A stretch of DNA of 47,071 bases, taken from Oscillospiraceae bacterium (GTDB lineage: Bacteria; Bacillota; Clostridia; Oscillospirales; Acutalibacteraceae). Below, in pieces: positions 1-6,345 of the stretch (the first letter of the stretch is position 1; each line of letters starts with the position of its first letter). The position numbers were made by a program, and so were the translations under genes. The notes beneath the pieces were generated by a model, which worked only from the letters and a program-made list of their open reading frames with translations, did no database searches and was not told where the DNA came from. The DNA is taken from contig SVPD01000018.1 of assembly GCA_015066045.1 (NCBI GenBank), positions 1 to 47,071 of the forward strand, written 5' to 3'.

Positions 1-126
1 CGCACCGTCAGTAAATTCTTCATAACTTAATACCGCTCCACAAGCTCGTCTTAGCAGCATACGGACTCCCGAGGGAAGTTTTACTGCTTTTTGCCTGTCT
101 TCAAACACAACCTTGAGTTTACCCAT
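1..126 (-). CDS. ybeY: Endoribonuclease YbeY, N-terminal fragment (gene runs off the left edge)
   Basis: Reading leftward from an ATG at 126-124 gives 42 codons that stay open to the window edge. The peptide begins MGKLKVVFEDRQKAVKLPSG and continues with an Arg-rich helix, which resembles the start of YbeY, the metal-dependent RNase used in 16S rRNA maturation and ribosome quality control. The catalytic His-rich motif would lie beyond the window. The start overlaps the end of phoH by 8 bases, and phoH-ybeY is a conserved gene order in Firmicutes, which supports both the start and the identity. The call rests mainly on position plus an N-terminal resemblance. Confidence 0.75.
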   Translation of the reverse strand, partial: MGKLKVVFEDRQKAVKLPSGVRMLLRRACGAVLSYEEFTDGA

Positions 127-1093
127 TCTTCTTTTTCCCCATTTCTGCATATTTTTCATAGGCTCTTATTATTTCTTGAACTAACCTATGTCTAACAACA
201 TCCTTATCACTGAATTTAACAGTAGCAATACCTTCAATTCCCTTGAGTATATGAGCAACCTCTTTAAGTCCTGATTTCTTTCCGTCGGGAAGATCTATTT
301 GTGTGATATCACCCGTAACTACCGCTTTAGAATTAACACCAAGTCTTGTTAAAAACATTTTCATCTGCTCAGAAGTAGTGTTTTGCGCTTCGTCAAGTAT
401 TATAAAACTATCGTCGAGAGTTCTTCCGCGCATATATGCAAGAGGGGCAACCTCTATATCCCCTCTTTCTTGGCATCTTTGAAAATTCTCGGCGCCAAGC
501 ATATCAAATAGTGCATCATATAGGGGTCTTAAATAAGGGTCAACCTTTTGCTGCAAATCTCCAGGCAAAAAACCTAATTTTTCACCCGCTTCGACCGCTG
601 GACGGGTTAAGATTATTCTATTAACTGTTTTTGCCCTAAAAGCATTTACTGCCATAGCGACCGCGAGATAGGTTTTTCCCGTACCTGCGGGACCCACACC
701 TATAGTGATAGTGTTATCCCTTATCGCATCGAGGTATTTTTTCTGACCTAAAGTTTTAGGCTTAATCGGTCTACCCCTTGAAGTGATGCAAATGCAATCG
801 TTATCGGTTAAATTCTCAATTTTAGCCGAATCGCCATCCGCTACTAAACACATAACATACCGAACATTCTGTTCGCCGATGCTTTCGCCTTTATTTATAA
901 GTACGGTAAGGGCATCTATTGCTTTTTCAGCAAGTTTGACATCCTCTTCTTCGCCTCTTATTTTAATAGTTTCATTATGTGAAGTAATGGTAACACAATA
1001 CTCCTTTTCCAGCATTTTAATATTTTCATCAAATGCTCCAAAAAGTTCAGATATTTGTTCAATACTTTTAATTACTATTGTTGCTTCTGCCAT
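119..1093 (-). CDS. phoH: PhoH-family ATPase
   Basis: 324 residues, the usual length for PhoH-like proteins. Residues about 25-65 look like the KH-like N-terminal nucleic-acid-binding region. The P-loop is GPAGTGKT at 134-141, and the Walker B motif FIILDEAQN has D234 and E235. Family knowledge: a PhoH/RNase-helicase-related ATPase found beside ybeY and probably linked to RNA metabolism; the exact cellular role is unsettled. It lies downstream of yqfC-yqfD, the order seen in Bacillus and Clostridia, and is separated from yqfD by 64 bases. Its last codons overlap the ybeY start, so translational coupling is likely. Confidence 0.92.
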   Translation of the reverse strand: MAEATIVIKSIEQISELFGAFDENIKMLEKEYCVTITSHNETIKIRGEEEDVKLAEKAIDALTVLINKGESIGEQNVRYVMCLVADGDSAKIENLTDNDCICITSRGRPIKPKTLGQKKYLDAIRDNTITIGVGPAGTGKTYLAVAMAVNAFRAKTVNRIILTRPAVEAGEKLGFLPGDLQQKVDPYLRPLYDALFDMLGAENFQRCQERGDIEVAPLAYMRGRTLDDSFIILDEAQNTTSEQMKMFLTRLGVNSKAVVTGDITQIDLPDGKKSGLKEVAHILKGIEGIATVKFSDKDVVRHRLVQEIIRAYEKYAEMGKKKNG

Positions 1094-1157
1094 AATTACT
1101 CCTTAGTTATCAACTTCATAATAATTCCAATTGTAATTATTATAGCATATATTTTAC

Positions 1158-2342
1158 TTAATTTACAGTATTTATTTGAATTTTTTCTGATATTGCGATG
1201 TTTTCTCTAAGCTTATAGCTCCTTTTAATAATTATTCTATCATTTTTATATTTCACATCATCTAAATAACTGATTATTTCTGCTCCCTTTAATTGCACAG
1301 CCTCCTCCTCTTTTAACATTTCCTCTCCTTCTTTTAATGCTTCTGTATATGAAAGACTTTTTATTCTTCTATCAACTTTATTGTATCCTACCTCAAAAAA
1401 ACAAATAGGTAAATACACATTATCTTTTTTATACTGTTTTTTAGAAACTGATTTTTCATACTCAAAATCAATCGGCGTATAACTAAGTGGAATTTTTATA
1501 CCAAAGAAATATAAAACGTACCTTTTTACTACATTTGGAGTAATTGAACTTACTTCTTTTTCTAAAGGAACCTCCAATGTTATCTCCTTTTGGGTTTCTG
1601 CGATTATTTCACCGGCACATTTTGTAAAATGTGTAGACCCGTCTTTATATTCCAAAACTCCCGTTGCGAGAAGCTCACCCTTTGTAACGGCCTGATCCTT
1701 TTTTACAACCGCCTTTCCACCGCTAACCTTTACCTTACTTACAATCCCATCTGATGAAGCGATAAAGTTTGTTGGTGTATTATCGGTTATCTGAGGGTTA
1801 TCTGTTTCGGATATATTAACGGTTAAATGTGACCCCTCTACGATAAAAGAACACCAAGAAAGCTCCTTATTATTCATAAGTAGCTGTAGCCTCGCCTCAT
1901 TTGTGTCGATACCTCTTGAAAATGTTCCCTCACCAATCCCAATTTTTTCACACATTTCAATAATATTTTCTTTCGGTATAGTTTTGTTTCCTATTACTTC
2001 AACATTCCAGATAAAAGATGATAGTATTATATTTATTATGAAAAACAAAAGCACTCCCACGGAAAGACCTTTTCTATTTAAATAAGGACGCACCAAAAAA
2101 TACAGTCCTCTTTTTGAAACAATTTTAATCCGTACCCTGCTTTTTCTTCTGAGAACCCTTATTTTTTTCGCATCACTTAAGCTAATATTAGCGTAAATAA
2201 GTTTTCCATGCCTTTTTATGTTCCAAAGTATTATATTGTTAACCGCGCAAATATTTATAAATCTTTCAGGAAAATCTCCTCCAATTTTTACCCTTATATA
2301 TCCTTTTAAGTATCTGAGAAGTAATATAAACACTTCTACCAC
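1158..2342 (-). CDS. yqfD: Sporulation protein YqfD
   Basis: 394 residues from the GTG at 2342. A second in-frame GTG at 2333 is better spaced from the AAGGGG-type ribosome binding site and may be the real start. An N-terminal domain (including GDFPERFINIC) is followed by a single hydrophobic membrane segment at about 93-115 and a long extracytoplasmic domain, the YqfD/SpoIV-like architecture. Family knowledge: expressed in the mother cell under sigma-E in Bacillus and needed for efficient sporulation. It follows yqfC by 5 bases, so the two form an operon. Base composition is very AT-rich (one 60-base line counted at 13 G+C). Confidence 0.9.
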   Translation of the reverse strand: MVEVFILLLRYLKGYIRVKIGGDFPERFINICAVNNIILWNIKRHGKLIYANISLSDAKKIRVLRRKSRVRIKIVSKRGLYFLVRPYLNRKGLSVGVLLFFIINIILSSFIWNVEVIGNKTIPKENIIEMCEKIGIGEGTFSRGIDTNEARLQLLMNNKELSWCSFIVEGSHLTVNISETDNPQITDNTPTNFIASSDGIVSKVKVSGGKAVVKKDQAVTKGELLATGVLEYKDGSTHFTKCAGEIIAETQKEITLEVPLEKEVSSITPNVVKRYVLYFFGIKIPLSYTPIDFEYEKSVSKKQYKKDNVYLPICFFEVGYNKVDRRIKSLSYTEALKEGEEMLKEEEAVQLKGAEIISYLDDVKYKNDRIIIKRSYKLRENIAISEKIQINTVN

Positions 2343-2347
2343 CCCTT

Positions 2348-2650
2348 TTATGTTTCAAAACTTATATTAGTAAACGTGCCCTTTATAATAGCGGTAGTAT
2401 CTTCCAGAGCTTGTAATGAAAGGGCTGCGCCTTCAAAAACAATTACTCCCCCTACTACATTTAAGCAAATTTTTGTATCACTATAATCCAAAACACCTTT
2501 ACATTCATCAATGATTGCCTCTTTATTAAACCTAAGCTCTATCTTGCAATTTAATACATCCGTACTCGATATATCAGATGACAATTCCCTAAATTTAATT
2601 CTCATTTTCTTTGTTTTAGAAAGAATATTAAGCTTTTTAGAAGATTTCAA
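2348..2650 (-). CDS. yqfC: Sporulation protein YqfC (YabP/YqfC family)
   Basis: 100-residue small protein of the YabP/YqfC family, recognised by size, by beta-rich repeats such as CKIELRFNKEAIIDECKGVL and by its place directly before yqfD. The start is a TTG at 2650-2648, ten bases after a strong GGAGG (2665-2661). An ATG inside that spacer is out of frame and stops after six codons, so the TTG decides the frame. Members are sigma-E-dependent sporulation proteins of unclear biochemical role. The gene is divergent from ylbJ, another sporulation gene, across a 67-base AT-rich gap. Confidence 0.85.
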   Translation of the reverse strand: MKSSKKLNILSKTKKMRIKFRELSSDISSTDVLNCKIELRFNKEAIIDECKGVLDYSDTKICLNVVGGVIVFEGAALSLQALEDTTAIIKGTFTNISFET

Positions 2651-2717
2651 AAAACATCACCCTCCGTATATAATTTATATATTGAAATTAAGTTTCATAT
2701 ACATATATCTGAGGAGA

Positions 2718-3761
2718 GTGATTTTTATAAAGCTTAAAATTTTTAGGTCGATTTTCGCCCTTATTATAATTTCTATTGCTATATTATCAATCATTTTTTC
2801 AAACGATATAGCTCAACATATAAAATCAGGTATTGATATTTGCCTAAATACAGTAATTCCTTCTCTCTACATCTTTACAATACTTTCGCTTTTCATAATC
2901 AAGTGTGATATTTTTAGCAATAATTTCTTTTCTTTTTTTACAAAAATAATCACAGGCTTTAGCGGAGATATAGGTATTGTATATTTTCTATCTCTTTTTT
3001 GTGGGTATCCCGTGGGGGCAAGGTTAATCAACGAGCTTTTTAAAAATGGGAGAATCACAAAAATATCAGCAGAGAAAATGCTTCTCTTTTGTGTAAACCC
3101 AGGTCCCGCATTTTGCATAACAGTAATAGGTTTAGGTTGTTATGGTAGCATAGAATTAGGTGCTGTTTTTCTAGTATCTTGTATTGCTTCTTCGCTTATA
3201 GGTATAAGAATATATCACCCTAAAATAAGAGAATCAGCATCAAAAAAGCCTTCACCGCAAAAATACGGTGAAGGCCTAATATCAGCGGTAAATGATGCTA
3301 ATAGGAGCATTTTATCTATTTGTGGTTGGGTTATTATTTCGGTAGCTATTATTAAAAGTTTATCAAGTTTCGAAAGCTTAAAATTCTTTCTTTGCACACT
3401 TGAAGTGACCTTTGGGGCTCAAACAGCTTCTCAATACTATTCAATCTACTTCGTTAGTTTTCTTCTGAGCTTTGGCGGCTTTTCGGTGCACCTTCAAGCA
3501 TTATCAAATGCTAAAGATTTTAGACCAAGTTATTTAAAGCTATTATTAAGTAGATTTGTATTTGGTATAATTTCGTCAATTTTTACTTTAATCTTTATTA
3601 AACTTTTCAAAATTGAAATACCTGTTTCTCAGCTTCATATATTGCCATCATCAAATGTAGAAAATCCACTTGCCTCTCTTTGTTTAGTTATTCTGGTTGT
3701 TTCTAGTTTTATTTACATACATAGCAAATTAGAGAGATTAAAAAATAAAATAAGAGGTTGA
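2718..3761 (+). CDS. ylbJ: Sporulation integral membrane protein YlbJ
   Basis: About 347 residues with many hydrophobic segments. Two Gly/Pro-rich signatures, FCGYPVGARLI and FCVNPGPAFCITVIG, are typical of YlbJ, a nucleoside-recognition (gate) domain membrane protein required for spore formation in Bacillus. The start is uncertain. A GTG at 2718 lies directly beside the only GAGGAG (2711-2716), which is too close for a normal ribosome binding site; a non-standard ATT or ATA a few codons later would be better spaced. Upstream in-frame codons overlap divergent yqfC and are unlikely to be used. The gene sits back to back with yqfC. Confidence 0.88.
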   Translation: MIFIKLKIFRSIFALIIISIAILSIIFSNDIAQHIKSGIDICLNTVIPSLYIFTILSLFIIKCDIFSNNFFSFFTKIITGFSGDIGIVYFLSLFCGYPVGARLINELFKNGRITKISAEKMLLFCVNPGPAFCITVIGLGCYGSIELGAVFLVSCIASSLIGIRIYHPKIRESASKKPSPQKYGEGLISAVNDANRSILSICGWVIISVAIIKSLSSFESLKFFLCTLEVTFGAQTASQYYSIYFVSFLLSFGGFSVHLQALSNAKDFRPSYLKLLLSRFVFGIISSIFTLIFIKLFKIEIPVSQLHILPSSNVENPLASLCLVILVVSSFIYIHSKLERLKNKIRG

Positions 3762-3798
3762 ATTTATTGATTTCTTAGGTAATTTCGTGAAGACATAT

Positions 3799-3831
3799 AA
3801 AATCCCGCCCACTTTTGTGAACGGGATTTTT
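3799..3831. terminator. Bidirectional terminator between ylbJ and the accessory island
   Basis: AAAATCCCG and CGGGATTTT flank a short inner CAC/GTG stem, with A-rich left and T-rich right tails, so it can end ylbJ from the left and the minus-strand gene from the right. Immediately to its right lies TGTGTTTACAGCT, repeated after the terminator at 4528-4556. Confidence 0.8.
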
Positions 3832-3872
3832 GTGTTTACAGCTCAATATCGCATTATATAAATTGGAATTGG

Positions 3873-4322
3873 TCAATGTACAAAATACAGTTCATTCCAC
3901 TTGATATTGCCTACGCTCAATCCTTGAATAAACTCGTCAAGACTGCACTCGTAATTCACCGTGTCATTAGATAAATCTTGCACCCTAAGTAATACTGCAA
4001 TTTTGTTAATTGGAGATTGTTCTATGTAGAACGAAAGAATGTTTTTTACATATTCACTCCACTTTGGAACTACTTGTACATAAGGAACCCCTTTCGCTGC
4101 AATATCAAAGAAGGAATCTTCACAGCGAATGGGATCAGGAAGGCAAACATTGTACCAACATCCCAATAGCTTGTCGGCTGTATGGAAATGATAGTTTTCA
4201 TTGTAAAATGGCTCTGAATCTTCGGTTCTTGCATAACCTTCAACGACAATATCATTCACATTGGAGGGGGCAGAGATCCGATCTTGTCCTATACAAATAA
4301 TTCCGAAGTCTATCCAAATCAC
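3873..4322 (-). CDS. Orphan hypothetical protein (about 149 aa)
   Basis: I do not recognise this protein. It is soluble, acidic and rich in aromatics (GYARTEDSEPFYNENYHFH near the start, GNIKWNELYFVH at the C-terminus), with two Cys around residues 55-65. No signal peptide or membrane segment is visible. The GTG at 4322 is preceded by GAGAG with 9-base spacing; a TTG at 4331 is the alternative. A promoter-like extended -10 lies about 40 bases upstream. It is the last gene of the island, between hairpin array A and the ylbJ terminator. The size and isolated setting would fit an immunity or defence accessory protein, but nothing in the sequence proves that. Confidence 0.6.
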   Translation of the reverse strand: MIWIDFGIICIGQDRISAPSNVNDIVVEGYARTEDSEPFYNENYHFHTADKLLGCWYNVCLPDPIRCEDSFFDIAAKGVPYVQVVPKWSEYVKNILSFYIEQSPINKIAVLLRVQDLSNDTVNYECSLDEFIQGLSVGNIKWNELYFVH

Positions 4323-4361
4323 AAAAATCAACTCTCAGTCAAATTCTTATTTTTAGAACTA

Positions 4362-4389
4362 ATTATAGCATATCATATATATTGTTAAA
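4362..4389 (-). promoter_or_regulatory. Extended -10 promoter for the 149-aa orphan gene
   Basis: Minus strand: TGC-TATAAT (-10 at 4367-4362) with a weak TTTAAC at 4389-4384 and a 16-base spacer. It sits between hairpin array A and the gene start. Confidence 0.55.
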
Positions 4390-4416
4390 TTTCAATGTTG
4401 AAGTTCCGTGAAAAAT

Positions 4417-4556
4417 CAAGGCAAAGCCTTGTATATCATCAAGCCGACAGAAATACACTCCTTCGGTGTGATGATTTACACGTTAGCGCGTGATGATATA
4501 TCAAGCCTATCGGCTTGGATAAAAAAACCGACAAGTCAAAACTTGTCGGATTTTTT
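4417..4556. repeat. Hairpin array A (modular tandem short hairpins)
   Basis: Successive short inverted repeats, each beginning CA and ending TG: CAAGGC-AAA-GCCTTG (4417-4431), an outer arm CAAGCCGACAG (4440-4450), an imperfect CACTCC/GGTGTG hairpin, CACGT/GCGTG, then CAAGCC-TATC-GGCTTG (4502-4517), and a terminator hairpin. Linkers are TATATCAT on the left and ATGATTTA or ATGATATA on the right. The outer arm is complementary, with one mismatch, to CTATCGGCTT at 4507-4516, so the whole can close into a branched structure. It is a shorter version of the array at 5334-5552. Confidence 0.85.
4528..4556. terminator. Terminator closing array A and the 112-aa gene unit
   Basis: CCGACAAGT-CAAA-ACTTGTCGG followed by seven T on the plus strand and preceded by seven A, so it works in both directions. 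The same stem recurs at 5523-5548. Confidence 0.85.
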
Positions 4557-4582
4557 GTGTTTACAGCTTAAAATAGCAACAA

Positions 4583-4921
4583 TCATAAATTATCAATGTC
4601 AGATTTGGAAATTTCAACATAACACTTACTACCATTATATAAACTGTCAGTTGTTGCTTCAATCTTTGACAATAGTTCGGTTGTATTTACATCAAATTGC
4701 AGATGCTCAAATTCTTCAGGAAGTTCGTTTCTCGCAATGCAAATAAATTCCCTTTTATCCCAATCAATATCGAAGCTTGTAACAATTGTTGTTCCGTCTG
4801 AAATATCGAAAAATTCTTCTTCATTGTCTATAAAAGATTCATACAAAAATTCAAATAATGCCTCTTTTCCGATTTTAATTATACGATATTTATCATCGGG
4901 TATTCTTTTGTTTTCATTCAT
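4583..4921 (-). CDS. Orphan hypothetical protein (112 aa)
   Basis: A small acidic protein (MNENKRIPDDKYRIIKIGKE at the start), without membrane segments or recognised motifs. An ATG at 4921 has AAGGTG upstream within the end of the preceding gene, only 4 bases away, so the two genes form one transcript with the four-helix-bundle gene. Alternating beta-prone stretches (TTIVTSFDIDW, EFICIARNEL) suggest a small alpha/beta domain. It is followed by a conserved tail (AAGCTGTAAACACAAAAA on the minus strand) and the array A terminator. Function unknown; the partner gene is the best clue. Confidence 0.65.
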   Translation of the reverse strand: MNENKRIPDDKYRIIKIGKEALFEFLYESFIDNEEEFFDISDGTTIVTSFDIDWDKREFICIARNELPEEFEHLQFDVNTTELLSKIEATTDSLYNGSKCYVEISKSDIDNL

Positions 4922-4925
4922 AAAA

Positions 4926-5285
4926 TCAACACCTTACTTTATCAATACTTTCCTTTAAAGTTTTACAACTTGAAATTAACATTCTTCTGATTCTACCACA
5001 AAGATTTCTATTCTTTTTATAAGTAAGCTCGTCTATTGCATTTGTATTAAATAGGAGTTTTAACCAGCCTTCTGTTTCACTGCATTCTTTCAAAGAAATC
5101 TCAAATTTAGAAAGCATATCAGCTTTGCTTTGACCATAATTTGCTTCACGAATATTCGCATAAACACTGCTTGAACTTTTGCGAATTTGAAATATAGTGT
5201 TTGACGAAGTTTTAATATTTTGGCAAAGTAATTCTATATCCGTCGCTAACCGTTCAGAATACATAAGCAGATAATTAGGAGACAT
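4926..5285 (-). CDS. Four-helix-bundle protein (S23/IVS-protein family)
   Basis: 119 residues from the ATG at 5285, which has a clear AAAGGAAGTGG upstream. The segment SSSSVYANIREANYGQSKAD followed by KFEISLKECSETEGWLKLL matches the signature of the four-helix-bundle family named after proteins encoded in 23S rRNA intervening sequences; the accessory protein Avd of diversity-generating retroelements belongs to the same fold. These proteins bind nucleic acid through a basic surface. The C-terminus here is basic (KKNRNLCGRIRRML). No reverse transcriptase or template repeat is visible nearby. It is the first gene of a two-gene operon, transcribed from a good promoter that begins inside the hairpin array. 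Confidence 0.75.
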   Translation of the reverse strand: MSPNYLLMYSERLATDIELLCQNIKTSSNTIFQIRKSSSSVYANIREANYGQSKADMLSKFEISLKECSETEGWLKLLFNTNAIDELTYKKNRNLCGRIRRMLISSCKTLKESIDKVRC

Positions 5286-5307
5286 ATAACCACTTCCTTT
5301 TATAGTG

Positions 5308-5336
5308 ATTATACTATAAAGTTTTGCTAAAATCAA
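5308..5336 (-). promoter_or_regulatory. Sigma-A promoter of the four-helix-bundle operon
   Basis: Minus strand: TTGATT (5336-5331), 17-base spacer, TATAAT (5313-5308). The -35 shares its first bases with the last bases of the first hairpin of array B (5334-5348). Confidence 0.8.
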
Positions 5337-5552
5337 TGCGTAGCATTGTATATCATCAATTCCAAAGGAATTGCATATCATCAAAACGAAGTTTTGTATA
5401 TCATCAAGCCGACAGAAATACACACCTGCGGTGTGATGAGATACAAGGACGGCATCGCCGCCCTTGATGATATACACGCTGAAGCGTGATGATATACCAA
5501 GCCTGTCGGCTTGGATAAAAAAATCCGACAAGTCAAAACTTGTCGGATTTTT
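5334..5552. repeat. Hairpin array B (eight tandem hairpins, palindromically arranged linkers)
   Basis: Stems in order: CAATGC/GCATTG (5334-5348), CAATTCC/GGAATTG (5357-5373), CAAAAC/GTTTTG (5382-5396), outer arm CAAGCCGACAG (5405-5415), CACACC/GGTGTG (5421-5435), CAAGGACGGC/GCCGCCCTTG with one mismatch (5444-5466), CACGC/GCGTG (5475-5488), CCAAGCC/GGCTTGG (5497-5514), then the terminator ATCCGACAAGT/ACTTGTCGGAT (5523-5548). Loops are 3-4 bases. Linkers of 8 bases read TATATCAT, CATATCAT, TATATCAT on the left and ATGAGATA, ATGATATA, ATGATATA on the right. The outer arm is perfectly complementary to CTGTCGGCTT inside the last hairpin. The array abuts the tRNA-Arg 3' end. Confidence 0.9.
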
Positions 5553-5629
5553 TGGCCCGCACGAAGGGATTCGAACCCCCGTTCTTCAGAATCGGAATCT
5601 GCTGCGTTATCCGGCTGCGCCACGTGCGG
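5553..5629 (-). tRNA. tRNA-Arg (anticodon CCG), CCA encoded
   Basis: A 77-base cloverleaf on the minus strand. The acceptor stem is CCGCACG/CGTGCGG (perfect, 7 bp) with discriminator G and encoded CCA. The T arm is GGGGG-TTCGAAT-CCCTT. The anticodon loop TTCCGAT gives CCG, reading the Arg codon CGG; the first pair of the anticodon stem is a G/A mismatch. A 3' terminator (5523-5548) is shared with hairpin array B. The 3' end of a tRNA is a common integration target, and the accessory island begins exactly here. Confidence 0.95.
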
Positions 5630-5639
5630 TTATCAAAAA

Positions 5640-5664
5640 AGCTGCTGCCCTTATGACACCAGCT
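5640..5664 (-). terminator. Weak terminator after the 97-aa gene
   Basis: Minus strand AGCTG...CAGCT followed by TTTTT. The five-base stem with a long loop is weak, so read-through into the tRNA is plausible, and I see no separate tRNA promoter. Confidence 0.4.
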
Positions 5665-5678
5665 CTTTCCTTTTTCTT

Positions 5679-5972
5679 TTATTCGGCGAGTGCTCTTTCG
5701 AGCCAAATTCTGCCGATGTCCATAGCGGAATAAAGACCTTTTTTCTCAGTTTTCTGTGCGATTCTGTCGTGAGGTCTTACATCCGGATCGGTGTTAATGA
5801 GCTGAACGGAAACCTTATCTGCCACTGCTAAGCCATCAACATCCTTTGTGCTTAAAATCTGGAACATAACTACAAATTTATCACTCATATTACCGTAGTA
5901 AAGAGTGTTTCCCTTTCTTACGAGGGGCTTGTCTTTATATGTGAGAAATTCGTTTTTCTTTTTAGCTGCCAT
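5679..5972 (-). CDS. Conserved-looking hypothetical protein (97 aa)
   Basis: A small soluble protein starting MAAKKKNEFLTYKDKPLVRK, with a beta-rich middle (NTLYYGNMSDKFVVMFQIL) and an amphipathic C-terminal helix. I do not recognise a named family. The ATG at 5972 is preceded by AGGAGG. It lies 16 bases downstream of ireB on the same strand and is very probably co-transcribed with it. Codon use matches the GC-richer genes to its right, not the AT-rich island to its left. Confidence 0.75.
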   Translation of the reverse strand: MAAKKKNEFLTYKDKPLVRKGNTLYYGNMSDKFVVMFQILSTKDVDGLAVADKVSVQLINTDPDVRPHDRIAQKTEKKGLYSAMDIGRIWLERALAE

Positions 5973-5988
5973 TTTTTACCTCCTGAAA

Positions 5989-6234
5989 TCAGCCTTTGAG
6001 ATAATTTTTCAAAAGCTCCTGTAAAAGCTCGTCCCTGTCTATTCTTCTGATAAGACTGCGGGCGTTATTGTGTGTGGTGATGTAAGTCGGATCCTCGGAA
6101 AGGATATAGCCGACAAGCTGGTTGATGGGATTATAGCCTTTTTCTACGAGGGCAGAATAAACCGTGGTCATAACTTCCTTCATTTCTTCGGGAGTACCTA
6201 CAGTAAGTTTGAATTGTATTGTTTTATCGCTCAT
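5989..6234 (-). CDS. ireB: IreB family regulatory phosphoprotein (UPF0297)
   Basis: 81 residues from the ATG at 6234, placed after GGAGGG. The sequence around [20 protein letters not shown] and the ending [18 protein letters not shown] are hallmarks of UPF0297/IreB. Family knowledge: in Enterococcus, IreB is a small dimeric phosphoprotein phosphorylated by the PASTA kinase IreK and acting as a negative regulator of cephalosporin resistance. The N-terminal Thr residues (TIQF, TVGTPEE) could be phosphorylation targets by analogy. In many Firmicutes it neighbours ruvX and alaS; here it heads a short unit with the 97-aa gene. Confidence 0.9.
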   Translation of the reverse strand: MSDKTIQFKLTVGTPEEMKEVMTTVYSALVEKGYNPINQLVGYILSEDPTYITTHNNARSLIRRIDRDELLQELLKNYLKG

Positions 6235-6271
6235 TTCTGAACCCTCCAATCAATTTAATATTATACGAATC

Positions 6272-6300
6272 ATTATATAACATTTTTTATAATAAAACAA
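6272..6300 (-). promoter_or_regulatory. Sigma-A promoter of ireB
   Basis: Minus strand TTGTTT (6300-6295), 17-base spacer, TATAAT (6277-6272), about 40 bases before the ireB start. Confidence 0.6.
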
Positions 6301-6345
6301 TGGTATTTTCAAATTTTTATAAAGTTTTTTTCGACATCCGACGAC

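Noticed and set aside
2511-2717. N-terminal extension of ylbJ
   Set aside because: The open frame continues upstream, but it overlaps divergent yqfC and lacks resemblance to YlbJ; the only ribosome binding site is at 2711-2716.
4926-5285. Diversity-generating retroelement, because of the Avd-like four-helix protein
   Set aside because: No reverse transcriptase and no template/variable repeat pair were found in the window.
4417-5552. Hairpin arrays as a CRISPR array
   Set aside because: The repeated part is only an 8-base linker, its orientation flips in the middle, and the intervening sequences are self-complementary. No cas gene is near.
3799-5552. Integron gene-cassette array
   Set aside because: No integrase and no attC-type core sites (RYYRRY/GTTRRRY pairs) were seen. 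The cassette likeness is in layout only.
5381-5831. Open frames running through the tRNA and hairpin array
   Set aside because: They translate structural RNA and repeats, and no family or start signal supports them.
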